64,000 nucleotides of DNA from Desulfonatronum thiodismutans (GTDB taxonomy: Bacteria; Desulfobacterota; Desulfovibrionia; Desulfovibrionales; Desulfonatronaceae), in NCBI RefSeq assembly GCF_000717475.1, contig NZ_JPIK01000005.1, positions 369,698 to 433,697 of the forward strand. The letters are read 5' to 3'. Under the pieces are notes generated by a model that did not search any database, was not told the DNA's origin, and saw only the letters and a list, made by a program, of their open reading frames with translations. Both the position numbers and the translations under genes were made by a program. Within the stretch, counting starts at the first letter, position 1, and every line of letters starts with the position of its first letter. Shown one piece after another: positions 63,415-64,000 of this stretch.

Positions 63415-63990
63415 ATGCGCCCATCCAGCAACTGGACCATCCCTAATGTCATCACCATTTTCCGGATCGTTCTCGTTCCGGTGTTCGTAATGATGTTCAT
63501 TGATCAGCGGTTTGGCGCGGCGTTGCTGATTTTTCTGATCGCCGGGATGAGCGATGGACTGGACGGCTTCTTAGCCAGGGTGCTCAAGCAACGCTCGCAA
63601 CTCGGCGCCCTGCTGGACCCCATCGCGGACAAATTACTGCTGATCACGGCGTACTTCTGCCTCGGATTCGTGGGGCTGTTGCCAAGCTGGCTGGCCGTAC
63701 TGGTCATCAGCAGGGACATGATGATCATCGGCGGCATGGCCCTGCTGCATTTCTGGGGCGTGGACGTCCGGTCGCGGATTCACCCGACGTGGTTGAGCAA
63801 ATTCAACACCTGCGGACAAATCGCGCTGATCGTCGCCGTCCTGGCCAAGCACTCCTTCGGCCTGCCATGGCATGGCCTGATCCAGCTTCTCGTGGCAACA
63901 GTCACCATGAGCACGATACTTTCCGGCGCGCACTATATTTATATAGGTCTTGGACACTTCCCCGGCGAAGGGGAGAAGCGTGTCGAGTAG
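63415..63990 (+). CDS. CDP-alcohol phosphatidyltransferase (second PgsA-like protein)
   Basis: 191 residues with several membrane helices. The signature DG-x2-AR-x8-G-x3-D-x3-D is complete (DGFLARV, then GALLDPIADK). It starts NWTIPNVITIFRIVLVPVF. It differs clearly from PgsA at 4562: the region after the motif (SRDMMIIGGMALLHFWG) lacks the RELTVTGLR of that protein. It could make phosphatidylglycerophosphate, cardiolipin or another phospholipid. GGAG lies 8 bases before the ATG, and yajQ lies 19 bases upstream. Confidence 0.87.
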   Translation: MRPSSNWTIPNVITIFRIVLVPVFVMMFIDQRFGAALLIFLIAGMSDGLDGFLARVLKQRSQLGALLDPIADKLLLITAYFCLGFVGLLPSWLAVLVISRDMMIIGGMALLHFWGVDVRSRIHPTWLSKFNTCGQIALIVAVLAKHSFGLPWHGLIQLLVATVTMSTILSGAHYIYIGLGHFPGEGEKRVE

Positions 63991-64000
63991 GGGCGGGTTT

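Overview
The window looks like a chromosome segment from a sulfate-reducing deltaproteobacterium of the order Desulfovibrionales; this is an inference, since there is no rRNA in the window. The reasons are a complete Qrc menaquinone reductase operon (qrcABCD), a two-subunit 2-oxoacid:ferredoxin oxidoreductase, a TrmD fused to a second SPOUT methyltransferase domain, a man-type PTS IID gene beside HPr and Enzyme I, and a glcD/glcF-like pair beside secA. Base composition is GC-rich except for one islet near 41.6-42.5 kb.

Layout. 1-7.4 kb (minus strand): one dense run of housekeeping and surface genes: pcm, mrp-type ATPase, lytic transglycosylase, pgsA, two PilT-family ATPases, a zinc-ribbon/receiver-like protein, a small coiled-coil protein, an FtsB-like protein and a TPR protein cut by the window edge. 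7.6-11.8 kb: two exported thioredoxin-fold proteins and a FlgO-like/lipoprotein group with a candidate sigma-54 promoter. 11.9-17.2 kb: korAB, ferritin and manC. 17.3-22.3 kb: the qrcABCD operon with its own terminator.

22.3-40.2 kb (minus strand, with mocA alone on plus): a selenium-dependent molybdenum hydroxylase (SDMH) gene set: hydantoinase/dihydropyrimidinase, mocA, yqeC, three-subunit xdhCBA, yqeB, ygfK, ssnA, a fused FeS-Mo hydroxylase and a fold-type-II PLP enzyme. By analogy with the E. coli yge/ygf/yqe cluster these would mature a labile-selenium molybdenum cofactor and degrade purines or related N-heterocycles. Three toxin-antitoxin modules (HEPN-MNT and two HicBA) sit at three gene junctions of this run, in the same orientation. 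One HicB is in frame with an upstream DUF2442 domain, and ygfK has lost a recognisable flavin-binding motif. This is the most unusual part of the window.

40.4-42.5 kb: a small accessory islet (Cdd1-like HhH protein, KilA-N protein, AT-rich unknown gene with its own promoter). 42.5-46.6 kb: threonine synthase and an SsuABC/ThiXYZ-type ABC importer behind a near-consensus sigma-54 promoter. 46.9-63.99 kb (plus strand): a long translation/secretion run: ffh, rpsP, khpA, rimM, trmD, rplS, rnhB, yraN, rsmI, PTS IID, ptsH, ptsI, smpB, glcD-like, glcF-like, secA, then a YefM-YoeB module, yajQ and a second CDP-alcohol phosphatidyltransferase.

Several intergenic gaps carry a hexanucleotide-periodic (TCGNNN)n sequence that in two places folds into long hairpins. 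One of these overlaps the start codon of the glcF-like gene.
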